A DNA stretch of 64,000 nt from Guyparkeria hydrothermalis (GCF_023555375.1 NZ_JAJSEE010000006.1:119279-183278); one strand, 5' to 3'; shown: positions 48,312-58,089, numbered from the stretch's first letter. Program-made: numbers and translations. The notes: generated from the sequence alone by a model not told the origin.

Positions 48312-50798
48312 ATGACGCAGACGGCCAGACGAAAACTGCTAATCCGACCAGCCCCGATGTCGGACGAAAGTCTGCCGGGTTACCTAGTACGCCTAACTGA
48401 AGCCAATGCGTATGACTCGCCCAGTGTGATCCTTGGGCTGACCGGTTTGGCTAATAGCAATAGCTGGCTTTCACGCATCCCACCCATCGCCAAAGGCCAG
48501 GCTAACCTCAAACCCTTGGCCGCGATCGTCGACAAGACGAGTGAAAGCCTTGAGGGACTGAGCTATCAACCAGTTTCAACAGACTCCGAACTTCGGCTGA
48601 GAGTCGGCCTAGCCCAGGTCCCAAGCAACCTGCTCTCATTCCGAAAACCCGCTGTTTGCGTTAAGTGCCTTACAGAGAGTGAATATCACCGGCAACTATG
48701 GGACCTCGCACCCTATACCGCCTGTCACGCGCATGGGATTGAGCTGACCAGTTTATGCACGGCATGCGGAGAGTATATCAACTGGGCGAGACCAAGTGTG
48801 TCCAAGTGCCGGTGCAACGCGGATCTCACGGCTGTCAAGCCCGTCAGTGCAGATGAGGAGAAGCTCCTCGTATCGCGCATGGTGGCCGAGTGCATTGAAA
48901 CGGGGACGATAACTGATCACCCCCTTGTCAGAGACATGGCCTCACTTGGAGCGCTACTCCATATAGGTTACATGCTCACCAAGAAACGGCCTTGGTCAGG
49001 CGCCACGCTTGGCATTAGGGACTGTCCGGTCGAGGAGCGCCGTAACGATGTGGCTACAGCCTTCGCGCCCTTCTCTCAATGGCCTCTAAGCTTCGAAATA
49101 TTCTTGAGAGACGTCATTAAAGTTGAGCGCGCCAAATTCCCTTTTTTTAGCACTTCTGCACTCATGCACCGTGTGAGCATGACCCTAGACCGCTTCCCCT
49201 ATAAAGATGAGCAACCGGCGGTCTATAACACAATAATGGACAAGTTCCACGATTTTATTGCCTCGGATGAGGCCCGAGCAATCTCCCCCCTCGACCCACC
49301 TAGAAAACCTGAAACTCTCGGTCTGATAGGGTCGAAATCAACAATCGGGCTACTCGATGTAACAGCTCCGAGTTTTGCATCACTTGCTAAGCACCATTTG
49401 CCAGACCCCCAAGAGGATGGTTGTTACTTTTTCAAAGACGTCATAGGTTTAAAGAACACTTTAGATCAACTCGTTACCCTAAAGGAAGCCGCGCACATCC
49501 TTGGCATTTCGCCTCATAATGCCAAACTCCTGCTTAGTGCCGAAGTCATCAAAGCTTTTCGCGGACCTCAGATCGACGGCTACCGAGACATTCTAATCGA
49601 TGCTATGACCCTCAACCAGATGTTGGCCAAGATTGACGAACGAAACGTCCTATTAAGCAACGAGGATCGTCGAGGCAGTGTAGCAGTTTCTGAGTACCTT
49701 AAAACGCACAAGAACTCGTCCACCAAGAAATTTTCACAAATAATTCAAGCAACATTAGACGGAATTATAAATGTTGTCGGATTCGACAAGGAGCTAGGTC
49801 TCTTAGGGATATATCTCGACAAGGCCTCCCTACTACGTTTTATCGGGATAAATGATCCTGATCGGGATAATTTGCTCACGGTGGATGACTTAACCAGAAA
49901 ACTCAACCTCTACAAGAGTGCTGTTTACCAACTCATGGCGAACGGATTGATCCAATTCCAGAGGCGTAAGATCAATCATCGAACCCCCCAGCGCTACATC
50001 ACAAAATTGGAATTAATTCACTTCCGAAAGCAGTATGTTTTGGCCCGGGAGATTGCCACAAAACATGGATTTAATGTCACAAACTTAGCTGAACGCCTCA
50101 TGAATGCGGGTGCGACGCCAGTATCTGGCCCTGGAATAGACAGTGGCCTAATCTATGTATTCCCCCGGCGCCAGGTTGACCAACTAGACATGTCCGAAAT
50201 CAAGCGCAATACGATATATAGAACTCGCGCAGGCCGGCCAAAAAAAGGTGAGCGAAGTCTTCGTGCTGAAGCTGAGACCCGTTATATGGATTCCGAAGAT
50301 GTGGCTAAGTTGTTGGGCAATATAAGCGTCCAGAAAGTCGCCCGCCTTGTGAAGGGCGGATTCCTAAAACCGTTGGAGCATGGCGGCGCGCTCGGCAATA
50401 AGCGTTTCTTCTCTCGAGAAACAGTAACAGCCTATCTAGAAGCGTACCAGGATAACAAAGAACTCGTCGGACTAGAGCATGTGACGAAGTGGCTAGGGAT
50501 TGCCAAGCGTCGCCTTGAAATCGACTGGCTCAAGCCCAAACGCCTTGTACTTGTTGACGATGGTCTCGGTGGTCGCTATGCCAAGCGAGGAGATCTGGAA
50601 CGCATCAAAGCGTTACGGGGTTTTGCAGTCAGCACACAGGAATTAGCAAACCTGACTGGGAAGACGCGGCAAGATATCGGCAACGCCATACGTCTTGGCA
50701 AGCTTTCTCCAATTTCCGGCCCGGGGGTGGATGAATTCAGCAATTACATGTTCGACCACGAGATTGGAGTTCAGGCGATCCTTCCACAAAATGACTAG
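48312..50798 (+). CDS. tnsD: TnsD/TniQ target-site selector with a tandem winged-helix array
   Basis: An 828-aa target selector. Residues 1 to about 190 are a TniQ domain with zinc ligands CVKC, CHAHG, CTAC and CRC. The C-terminal half contains about seven repeated units of 50-55 residues resembling MerR/excisionase winged helices: 387-441, about 455-511, 521-575, 576-626, 658-712, 717-766 and 771-823. Each has an A-x-x-LG-I-like helix pair, a G-x-I/L turn and a Y/F-containing wing; two share SGPGID/SGPGVD. Tn7 TnsD is 508 aa. The position beside nrdB implies it recognises the nrdB 3' end. The ribosome site is weak. Confidence 0.93.
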   Translation: MTQTARRKLLIRPAPMSDESLPGYLVRLTEANAYDSPSVILGLTGLANSNSWLSRIPPIAKGQANLKPLAAIVDKTSESLEGLSYQPVSTDSELRLRVGLAQVPSNLLSFRKPAVCVKCLTESEYHRQLWDLAPYTACHAHGIELTSLCTACGEYINWARPSVSKCRCNADLTAVKPVSADEEKLLVSRMVAECIETGTITDHPLVRDMASLGALLHIGYMLTKKRPWSGATLGIRDCPVEERRNDVATAFAPFSQWPLSFEIFLRDVIKVERAKFPFFSTSALMHRVSMTLDRFPYKDEQPAVYNTIMDKFHDFIASDEARAISPLDPPRKPETLGLIGSKSTIGLLDVTAPSFASLAKHHLPDPQEDGCYFFKDVIGLKNTLDQLVTLKEAAHILGISPHNAKLLLSAEVIKAFRGPQIDGYRDILIDAMTLNQMLAKIDERNVLLSNEDRRGSVAVSEYLKTHKNSSTKKFSQIIQATLDGIINVVGFDKELGLLGIYLDKASLLRFIGINDPDRDNLLTVDDLTRKLNLYKSAVYQLMANGLIQFQRRKINHRTPQRYITKLELIHFRKQYVLAREIATKHGFNVTNLAERLMNAGATPVSGPGIDSGLIYVFPRRQVDQLDMSEIKRNTIYRTRAGRPKKGERSLRAEAETRYMDSEDVAKLLGNISVQKVARLVKGGFLKPLEHGGALGNKRFFSRETVTAYLEAYQDNKELVGLEHVTKWLGIAKRRLEIDWLKPKRLVLVDDGLGGRYAKRGDLERIKALRGFAVSTQELANLTGKTRQDIGNAIRLGKLSPISGPGVDEFSNYMFDHEIGVQAILPQND

Positions 50799-51254
50799 GC
50801 TACTCGTTATTTCCAAAATCTGTGGAATTAAGGATCCAGACGCCAACTCCCAAACTTGCCATACTCACTCAACCTGTCAGTGCAAAACAGGCCGCCCACG
50901 CCTGTCTGAATGAGTCGACAGGTAGGCATTACCAATACCTCCGCACGAGCGACCGTACCAACAGACTGGCACTCGCAGGAAGCATCAGCCGAACTACTGG
51001 GACAATCAGCCAGGAGCATCGCTCTGGACAGAACACCGCATCCCCGGAAGTTTGCAAGGACGGAGATCACCAGTGTCAGGATCAACTGTCGCCGGCCAAG
51101 CCGGCGCAGCATTGGGCCGGCAATCACCAGGGGAAGATCGGCATCACTCATGCCCGGAGGATATTACGGTTTGCCGTGGCCGACACCACCCGAACGACGG
51201 GTAACCGGCGCCCCATACGAAAACACCGGCCTCGATGTCTTTCACAGGGATATC
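50799..51254. other. Junction between tns genes and cargo
   Basis: About 455 bp without an intact gene. GC rises sharply after about 51050, marking the boundary between the transposition module and cargo. It contains a short remnant of a phosphatase-like gene on the minus strand (51064-51151) and a GCCGGC-CAA-GCCGGC hairpin near 51095. No CRISPR repeat or RNA gene is visible. Confidence 0.5.
51064..51151 (-). pseudogene. N-terminal remnant of a PhoD-like phosphatase gene
   Basis: On the minus strand the first 29 codons read MSDADLPLVIAGPMLRRLG and so on, resembling the conserved start of PhoD-like alkaline phosphatase family proteins (LPLVLAGPxLRRV). The similarity stops after about 29 residues, and the frame continues as unrelated Cys- and Ser-rich sequence. 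It looks like debris from an earlier cargo rearrangement. The match is from memory and short. Confidence 0.35.
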
Positions 51255-52244
51255 ATGCCGCTATTTGGACGATCGATTGCAATGCGCGACTGGATGGAAC
51301 GCCACCAGGTATGGGTCTACCTCATCGCCATCTCGGCGGGCCTGGGGCTGGGCCTTGGCCAACCCGAGACCGCCGCCCGGCTCGACCCGCTGCTCTGGCC
51401 GCTACTCGGCGCCCTCTTGTATGCCACGTTCACGCAAGTGCCTCTGGTTCACGTCGGTCAGGGGCTGGCCGACTTGCGCTTTCTGGGAGCCCTGCTGGTC
51501 GGCAATTTCGTGGTAATCCCGTTGCTGGTCGGCGGATTGGTGTCTACCTTGCCGCTGTCGCCGGCCGTCCAGCTCGGCGTGATGCTGGTACTCCTCGTTC
51601 CCTGCACCGACTGGTTCATCAGCTTCACCCACCTCGGTCGGGGTGACACCGCCCGGGCGATCGCCTCCACGCCGGTCTTGCTGCTGATGCAGTTGCTGGC
51701 GCTTCCGATCTACCTGTGGCTGTTTCTCGGCAGCGACCTGGTCGAGGCGGCACTCAGCACCCACCTGCTGACCGCGTTCGCCGGGTTGATACTTACCCCC
51801 CTGGTTCTCGCCTGGATCACCGAGCAATTGGCCGAGCGTCGCCCCAGGGCCAAGACGTTGGTCGATGGGCTGGGCCTGCTGCCCGTGCCGCTGCTGGCAA
51901 TGGTCGTCTTCGTCATTGCCGCCTCACAGGTCGCGACGGTCTCTGATCTCACCGGGGTGCTTTTCCAGGTGGCCCTCATTTTCATCGTCTACCTGGTCGC
52001 CGCCGCCTTTCTGGGCAAAGGCCTCGGCCGGCTCTTCGGTCTTCGCGACCGGTCCACCCGGACGTTGGCCTTCAGCTTCGGCACACGAAACTCGTTCGTC
52101 ATGCTGCCGATCGCCCTGGCCTTGCCCGAGGCCTGGCAAGCAGCGATCGTGGTGATCGTTTTCCAGTCGCTTATCGAGCTGTTCGGCATGGCCGCCTACC
52201 TGCACTGGATTCCCAACCGCCTGATCCCCGACGCAACCGATTAA
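51255..52244 (+). CDS. ACR3-like arsenic-resistance / bile acid:sodium symporter-fold permease
   Basis: A 329-aa inner-membrane protein with about ten helices. ATFTQVPL in helix 2-3, VPCTDWFISFTHLGRGD with a helix-embedded Cys, and FGTRNSFVMLPIALALP in a discontinuous helix place it in the bile acid:sodium symporter/ACR3 group, often annotated as arsenic-resistance protein. Arsenite export is plausible, but no arsR, arsC or arsH is nearby. The ATG at 51255 has AGGGA at 4 bases; ATG 51282 is an alternative. It is the first cargo gene, on the same strand as tns. Confidence 0.75.
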   Translation: MPLFGRSIAMRDWMERHQVWVYLIAISAGLGLGLGQPETAARLDPLLWPLLGALLYATFTQVPLVHVGQGLADLRFLGALLVGNFVVIPLLVGGLVSTLPLSPAVQLGVMLVLLVPCTDWFISFTHLGRGDTARAIASTPVLLLMQLLALPIYLWLFLGSDLVEAALSTHLLTAFAGLILTPLVLAWITEQLAERRPRAKTLVDGLGLLPVPLLAMVVFVIAASQVATVSDLTGVLFQVALIFIVYLVAAAFLGKGLGRLFGLRDRSTRTLAFSFGTRNSFVMLPIALALPEAWQAAIVVIVFQSLIELFGMAAYLHWIPNRLIPDATD

Positions 52245-52416
52245 TAGAAAGCAAGACGGCTCACCACCGAACCTTGCCCGGCCGCCCGGTCGACCGTTTC
52301 GAACACGATTTCCTGCGGAATTCGGGGTAACGACAGCGCATTACCCCGGGCCCATCCGCCCCCGGAATGGATGAGCCCCCGGGACGATTCCGGCGACTCG
52401 AGCGCTCATGGGCCGG

Positions 52417-53331
52417 TCACTCATGCCCATAAAGGTTGGCACCCTGGTGGGCGTGATCGATGTGCTCGAATTCCAGGCTGGAATGGCCGATGTCGAAGCG
52501 TGTCTTCAACCGATCCTTGATATCCGCCTTGATTGCCTCGAGTCGCGACCAATCGGCTTCCTTGACAACCACATGGCAGTCGAGCGCGGCGGCGTTTTCC
52601 TGCATCTGCCACAAGTGAACGTGGTGGACATCATGGACACCGTCGACGCCACGCAGGGTTTCAATGACTGACTGACCGTCGATATCGGGCGGCGAACCCA
52701 GCATCAGCGTCCGGATCGGTCCCCCGATCTCGCTGAAGGCGAGATAAAGAATATAGAGCGCGATACCGATCGTGATCGCGGGGTCTACCCAGCGCATGTC
52801 GTACAGCAGGATCAGTGCCCCGCCGACGATCACGGCAATGGATGCAAGCGCATCGGAGAGGTTATGCAGGAAAAGCGCGCGAATGTTGACGCTATGTTTC
52901 TGCATCGACCAGGTGAGCAAGGCCGTTAGCGCATCGACGAGAAGAGCGACCATGCCGATGATCACGATGATCCAGCCCTGAATCTCGGGCGGGTCGATCA
53001 GACGCATCGTGCCTTCGTAAATCAGATAGGCGCCAACCAGAATCAGGGTGGTGTAGTTGATCAGGGCGGCGACGATCTCGATTCGGGCGTAGCCAAACGT
53101 CATCGTCGCGTCTGGCGGGCGTCGCGCGATCTTGCGGGCAGCGTAGGCAATGACAAGCGCTGCCATGTCGGAGAAATTATGCAGAGCATCCGCGATCAGC
53201 GCGAGGCTCCCCGCGAGAATGCCCCCGACTATCTGGGCAACGGTGAGTATGCCGTTGGCCCAGATGGCGATGCTCACTCGACGATCGCCAGAACTGGGGT
53301 CAAGGTGGGGATGATCGTGATGATGTCCCAT
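52417..53331 (-). CDS. Cation diffusion facilitator (CzcD/ZitB type)
   Basis: A 304-aa proton-coupled divalent metal exporter of the inner membrane. It starts with a His-rich stretch (MGHHHDHPHLD) and has six helices. Both intramembrane zinc-site motifs are present: ALHNFSD in TM2 and FLHNLSD in TM5 (HxxxD twice, the zinc-type pattern). A cytosolic C-terminal domain with HDVHHVHLWQM follows. The start is fixed by AAAGGAGG 5 bases upstream of ATG 53331; an ATG 21 bases further out is ignored. It likely clears cytosolic Zn/Cd/Co to the periplasm for the CzcCBA pump. Confidence 0.9.
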   Translation of the reverse strand: MGHHHDHPHLDPSSGDRRVSIAIWANGILTVAQIVGGILAGSLALIADALHNFSDMAALVIAYAARKIARRPPDATMTFGYARIEIVAALINYTTLILVGAYLIYEGTMRLIDPPEIQGWIIVIIGMVALLVDALTALLTWSMQKHSVNIRALFLHNLSDALASIAVIVGGALILLYDMRWVDPAITIGIALYILYLAFSEIGGPIRTLMLGSPPDIDGQSVIETLRGVDGVHDVHHVHLWQMQENAAALDCHVVVKEADWSRLEAIKADIKDRLKTRFDIGHSSLEFEHIDHAHQGANLYGHE

Positions 53332-53562
53332 GTGTCCTCCTTTTGCTCTCATCTAATGACCCAACACTATTGACCCCGTTGAATCAGAAAACCCGGTCTG
53401 TCGGCGCATGCGCCCCCTTGCACTCACCTCGCCGCCATTGTGGATGGCCGCCATCTTTGAATCGCACCCCAATGACTGGAGGGCATTGAAGACTCGTTGA
53501 ACGTGGGGAGGTTGAGGAACGAGAAAGTCCCCGCCAAACGCAATAGATGCAAAGCACCGTAG

Positions 53563-54459
53563 TCAAGCCTTGAGCGCCAGAATACGTCTTGCACCGTTAA
53601 GCACAACTATCCCCGCAATGGTGCCGATAATCAGGTCCGGATAATTCGACCCAGTCCAAGCGACCAGGGCTCCGGCGGTAATGACGCCCACGTTGATCAC
53701 TACGTCATTCGCCGAAAATATCCAGCTCGCCTTCATATGAGCCCCGCCATTTCGGTGTTTCGATATCAGTAACAGAGCCGTTGTGTTGGCAATCAATGCG
53801 ACGAACGCAATAACAATCATCACCAGTGATTCAGGTTCACTGCCGAACACAAAGCGCCTAAACACCTCCGCGAGTACGCCAATAGCCAGAATAAATTGCA
53901 AGATGCCGGCGAGGTGGGCGGCACGCACCTGCATTTTTACGCTATGTCCAACCGCATAAAGAGCAAGCCCATAGACCGCCGCATCAGCAAAATTGTCGAG
54001 TGATTCGCCAATCAGGCCAGTGGACTGAGCGATCAGGCCGGCTGTCAGCTCCACCACAAACAAAACCGCGTTGATCCCGAGCAACCAACGCAAAGTGCCG
54101 GATTCTTGTGTTGCAGACGGCGCAGAGGACTCCACGGCCTTGATTGTCGCTGTGTCGGCAACAGTGGTACCTTGAAGCGAAGCGCCCAGCCCCAAGGTCA
54201 CCAGCTTTGACGTGATCGGGGCAGGCTCGCCATCGTGAACGACCTCCAACCGGCGGTTCGACAAATCGAACGACAATGTTCGAATCTCGTTAAAACCGCT
54301 CAAGGCCAAGCGAATCATTCGCTCTTCTGATGGACAATCCATCTTCGGCACGTCATACCTGCTGATCCACGCCCCTGAAGCTTTGGAGGCGGCCTGCGCA
54401 CTCGTATCCTCCGAAACCTCTGCATCGCTGCCACAAGCGCTGTCACAAGATTTGTTCAT
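53563..54459 (-). CDS. HMA-CDF fusion cation transporter
   Basis: A 298-aa protein. The N-terminus is Cys-containing (CDSACGSD), then a heavy-metal-associated-like domain (about 32-90) whose metal loop is KMDCPSEE with a single Cys. A six-helix CDF-like membrane domain follows (about 120-298). The two metal-site motifs read ESLDNFAD and FSANDVVIN, that is, DxxxD and NDxxxN rather than HxxxD, so metal selectivity should differ from the neighbouring CDF. The C-terminal cytosolic domain is missing. Related proteins often sit beside cadmium or mercury regulators, but none is here. GC is lower than in flanking cargo. Confidence 0.8.
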   Translation of the reverse strand: MNKSCDSACGSDAEVSEDTSAQAASKASGAWISRYDVPKMDCPSEERMIRLALSGFNEIRTLSFDLSNRRLEVVHDGEPAPITSKLVTLGLGASLQGTTVADTATIKAVESSAPSATQESGTLRWLLGINAVLFVVELTAGLIAQSTGLIGESLDNFADAAVYGLALYAVGHSVKMQVRAAHLAGILQFILAIGVLAEVFRRFVFGSEPESLVMIVIAFVALIANTTALLLISKHRNGGAHMKASWIFSANDVVINVGVITAGALVAWTGSNYPDLIIGTIAGIVVLNGARRILALKA

Positions 54460-54641
54460 TCAAAGTACCCCACGTAAGGACGATGGCCCACCTTTCAGGG
54501 CCCCTAGATGTGTAAAGCCATCAGGTTGTTCACTGATTACACCCAGCCGACTGATGGGCGGCCGGTAATCCGCTGTCATGCCGGCTCGCCCCCCGCGAAC
54601 GAGAGATCAGTAACCAGTTACCACGTCTGGGAATCTATTCC

Positions 54642-54965
54642 TTAGAACGCCGCCTCTCCTTCGGCGCCGTCCGCGATGCGAACGGCGTGCGCGAGCTCGG
54701 TGACGTAAATCCGGCCATCACCGACGTGCCCCGCCCCGGTGCGGGCGTGTTCGCGCACGCAATCCACCACCGAGTCGGCGATCGCATCGGGTACCTCGAT
54801 CTCCAGTCTTGTCATCTCCACGCGTGCCGTCTGACCATCATCGACGACGTGGCCAAATCCGTAGGTGGGCGTGACAGCCACGCCGGGAATCCCCGGCATG
54901 GCCTCCAAGGCATCCACGACCGCATCGGTCATGGGTTGGCGAATGTACGCCTTGATTTCCTTCAT
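54642..54965 (-). CDS. P-II-like protein linked to the metal efflux pump
   Basis: A 107-aa protein with the ferredoxin-like beta-alpha-beta outline of PII/CutA-fold proteins: MKEIKAYIRQPMTDAVVDALE at the start, a loop region around YGFGHVVDD, and TGAGHVGDGRIYVTELAHAVRI, which echoes the GEIGDGKIFV block of GlnB. The uridylylated Tyr of GlnB is not evident. Small P-II-like genes are commonly the last gene of czc/cus-type operons and may sense metal or nucleotide. The start is set by AGGAG 7 bases upstream. It follows the czcA stop after 16 bases. Confidence 0.75.
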   Translation of the reverse strand: MKEIKAYIRQPMTDAVVDALEAMPGIPGVAVTPTYGFGHVVDDGQTARVEMTRLEIEVPDAIADSVVDCVREHARTGAGHVGDGRIYVTELAHAVRIADGAEGEAAF

Positions 54966-54981
54966 GGTGGGTCTCCTATGG

Positions 54982-57900
54982 TTAGACGTCGACGTCACGC
55001 CGCGGCACGGCGAACCAGCGATACACGCTTGGCAGGACAAGCAACGTCAGCAGTGTCGAGGTCACCAGGCCGCCAATCACCACCGCGGCAAGCGGGCGCT
55101 GGACGTTCGAGCCGATGCCATTGGCCAGAAGCAATGGAATCAGACCCAGAATGGCCACCGAGGCGGTCATCAGGACCGGACGCAGCCTGTGCTCGGCCCC
55201 AGTGCGCACCGCGTCGGCAATCTCCATGCCCCGTTCACGCAGTTGGTTGATGTAGGACACCATCACTACGCCGTTGAGCACCGCCACGCCGAACACGGCG
55301 ATAAAGCCCACGGCACCGGGCACCGACAGGTACAACCCGGAAATCCACAGGGCGAATATCCCGCCAGTGACGGCAAACGGCACGTTGAGGAAGATCAACG
55401 TGGCGTAACGCAAGCTACCGAACGCCGAGAACAGCATCAGGAAGATCAGCGCCAGGGTGATCGGCACCACCACGTAAAGCGTCTTCATCGCTCGCTGCTG
55501 GTTCTCGAACTGGCCGCCGTACTCGACGTAGTAGCCGGCCGGCAAGTCCACCTCGTCGGCGACGCGCTGCTGGATGTCCTGAACCACACCGCCCATATCA
55601 CGGCCGCGCACGTTGAGCTGCACGTAGACACGACGACTGGCATTCGAGCGTGACACTTTCTTCGGCCCGACGATGGTTTCGACATCCGCCACCCGCGAGA
55701 GCGGGATCAGCGCGCCGTCGTCGGTGCGCAACTGCATATTGGCAATTTGATCCACCTGGTCACGACTCTGCTCCTTCAAGCGCATGAAGATGTCGAAACG
55801 GCGGACGCCTTCGAACACCTGCCCGGCGGTGGCACCGCCCACGCCGGTTTCCAGCGTCTTTAGCACGGTGTCCAGCGGGATGCCGTAGCGGGCCAGTTGC
55901 TCACGGTCCGGCCGGACCACGACCTGCGGCTTGCCGCCCTGCTGCTGCATGCGGACGTCAACCGCCCCGTCGACATTCTTGGCGATCGCCTCGATCTCCT
56001 TGCCGTAACGGGCGAGCTGGTCGAGATCCTCGCCGTACAGGCTGATCACGACTTCGGCCAACACGCCGGACAGCAGCTCGTCGGTACGCAACTGCAAGGG
56101 CTGCGAGAAGTTGTTCGCCAGGCCCGGCAACATCTCGTCGACCCGCTCTGACATGGCGGCCTGCAGCCCCTCGTAGTCACGCCCGCTGCTCCATTCATCC
56201 AGTGGCTTGAGGTTGATGATCGTGGCCACCACGTTGACCGGCTCAGGGTCCCCGCCGACCTCGGCTCGCCCGACGCGGGCGTAACTGCCGGTCACCTCCG
56301 GGAACTCGGAAAACACCTTTCCGATCCGCTCGGCGTAATCGATCGACGTCGGGAGATTCGCCCCCGGCGGCAGGGTCGAGCGGACCATGAGCGTGCCTTC
56401 ACGCAGCGTCGGCGAGAACTCCGTGCCGAGTTTCGGAAACAGCGCCAGGCTCGAACCGAACAGGGCCACCGCGATCAGGAAGACGATCTTGGGTTTCCCA
56501 ATGGCACGCTTGAGCAGCGGCACGTACCCGGCCCGCAGCCAACGGACCAGCCGCGGCTCCGCGGGTGCCGAGTCACTCGAGAACACCAGTGTGGAAAGCA
56601 CGGGCACCAGGGTCAGCGCCATGACCAGCGCGCCGACCAGGGCAAACGAGATCGTGTAGGCCATTGGCGCGAACATTTTGCCCTCGACCCCCTGCAACGT
56701 GAACAGCGGCAGGAAGACGATGATGATGATGCTGATGGCGAACACGATCGGGCGGGCCACCTCGCGGGCGGCCTCGCCGACCAGCCTCGTCAGTGGCACG
56801 CGCTCTTCGCGCCTCTCCTCCATGTGGCGAAAGATGTTCTCCATCATCACCACGGCGCCGTCGACCATCATGCCGATGCCGATGGCAAGGCCACCCAGAC
56901 TCATCAAGTTGGCCGACATGCCGGTCACCTTCATGGCGATGAAGGCAACCAGCACGGCCAGCGGCAGGGTCGCGATCACGATGAGCGTCGAACGCAAGTT
57001 GCCGAGGAAGAAGTACAACAGCACCAACACGAGAACCATGCCCTCGAGCAGTGCCTTCTCCACCGTCCCGACGGCCTTTTCGATCAGTTGCCCCTGTGAA
57101 TAAAAGGGTTCCAGGGTCATGCCGTCGGGCAAGGCGGTCTGGATGGACTTGACCCGTTCCTCGATCGCCGCGAGCACCTCCTGGGTGTTGCTGCCGATCA
57201 GCTTGAGCACATACCCGCCGACGCTCTCTTCGCCGTTGGCCACCAGCGTGCCGCGGCGAATCGATGGACCATATCCGACCTCGGCGATGTCATCGAGGTA
57301 GACCGGCTCACCGTTGGCGCCACGCTTGACCTGGATCCGGCGGATGTCCTGCAGGCCCTGCTTGCCCGGATCGATCCAACCGTAACCGCGGACCACGTAC
57401 TCCTCGCCGCCGCGATTGATGAACGACGCGCCGACGTTGCGGTTGTTGGCCACAATGGCGCTACGGACGTCCGCAACGGTGATGTCGCGCGCGACCATCG
57501 CATTCTGGTCCAGCCGCACCTGGTACTGCTTCTGCTGCCCACCGATCGACAGCACGCCGGTCACGCCGGGCACCGTGCGCAACATCGGCTTGGCGATCCA
57601 GTCCTGCGCGGTCCGCCGCTCCATCAAGGAATGGTCAGCCCCCTCCTTGTTGCGGATTTCGTACAGGAAAACCTGGCCAAGCCCCGACGTGATAGGACCG
57701 AGCTGCGGATCGCCCAGCCCATCGGGAATCTCTTCGCGAGCCGCCGCGAGACGTTCCATCACCAAGCGACGAGCGAAGTAGATGTCGGTACCGTCCTCGA
57801 AGTACACGCTCACCCGGGACAATCCGAAGATCGAGGTGCTCTGCACCCGATCCAGTCCGGGCAGCCCGTACATCGATATCTCGATCGGGTAACTGACCTG

Positions 57901-58089
57901 GGTTTCCACGTCCACCGGCGACAGGCCGGGGCTGCTGGTATAGATCTGCACCATCGAGGGCGTGACATCCGGGAAGGAATCGATCGGCACCTTCAGGACG
58001 GAATAGACGCCACCGCCCGCCAAGGCGAGCACCAGCACCAGTGTCAGCAACCGGTTGGCGAGCGCCATTGAAATCAGTCGATTGATCAT
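54982..58089 (-). CDS. czcA: Heavy-metal efflux RND pump, CzcA family
   Basis: A 1,035-aa proton-driven pump of the HME-RND type. TM4 has GMMVDGAVVMMEN with the single relay Asp and Glu typical of metal RNDs. In the periplasmic cleft the segment aligned with the CusA Met site (RIDMLSTG) reads RTDELLSG, and EGDLLYMPSTLPG reads EGTLMVRSTLPPG. The copper/silver methionines are therefore absent and an acidic residue is present, favouring divalent Zn/Co/Cd/Ni. The start at MINRLISMAL has GGGAGG 4 bases upstream. It is co-transcribed with czcB (10-bp gap). Confidence 0.93.
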   Translation of the reverse strand: MINRLISMALANRLLTLVLVLALAGGGVYSVLKVPIDSFPDVTPSMVQIYTSSPGLSPVDVETQVSYPIEISMYGLPGLDRVQSTSIFGLSRVSVYFEDGTDIYFARRLVMERLAAAREEIPDGLGDPQLGPITSGLGQVFLYEIRNKEGADHSLMERRTAQDWIAKPMLRTVPGVTGVLSIGGQQKQYQVRLDQNAMVARDITVADVRSAIVANNRNVGASFINRGGEEYVVRGYGWIDPGKQGLQDIRRIQVKRGANGEPVYLDDIAEVGYGPSIRRGTLVANGEESVGGYVLKLIGSNTQEVLAAIEERVKSIQTALPDGMTLEPFYSQGQLIEKAVGTVEKALLEGMVLVLVLLYFFLGNLRSTLIVIATLPLAVLVAFIAMKVTGMSANLMSLGGLAIGIGMMVDGAVVMMENIFRHMEERREERVPLTRLVGEAAREVARPIVFAISIIIIVFLPLFTLQGVEGKMFAPMAYTISFALVGALVMALTLVPVLSTLVFSSDSAPAEPRLVRWLRAGYVPLLKRAIGKPKIVFLIAVALFGSSLALFPKLGTEFSPTLREGTLMVRSTLPPGANLPTSIDYAERIGKVFSEFPEVTGSYARVGRAEVGGDPEPVNVVATIINLKPLDEWSSGRDYEGLQAAMSERVDEMLPGLANNFSQPLQLRTDELLSGVLAEVVISLYGEDLDQLARYGKEIEAIAKNVDGAVDVRMQQQGGKPQVVVRPDREQLARYGIPLDTVLKTLETGVGGATAGQVFEGVRRFDIFMRLKEQSRDQVDQIANMQLRTDDGALIPLSRVADVETIVGPKKVSRSNASRRVYVQLNVRGRDMGGVVQDIQQRVADEVDLPAGYYVEYGGQFENQQRAMKTLYVVVPITLALIFLMLFSAFGSLRYATLIFLNVPFAVTGGIFALWISGLYLSVPGAVGFIAVFGVAVLNGVVMVSYINQLRERGMEIADAVRTGAEHRLRPVLMTASVAILGLIPLLLANGIGSNVQRPLAAVVIGGLVTSTLLTLLVLPSVYRWFAVPRRDVDV

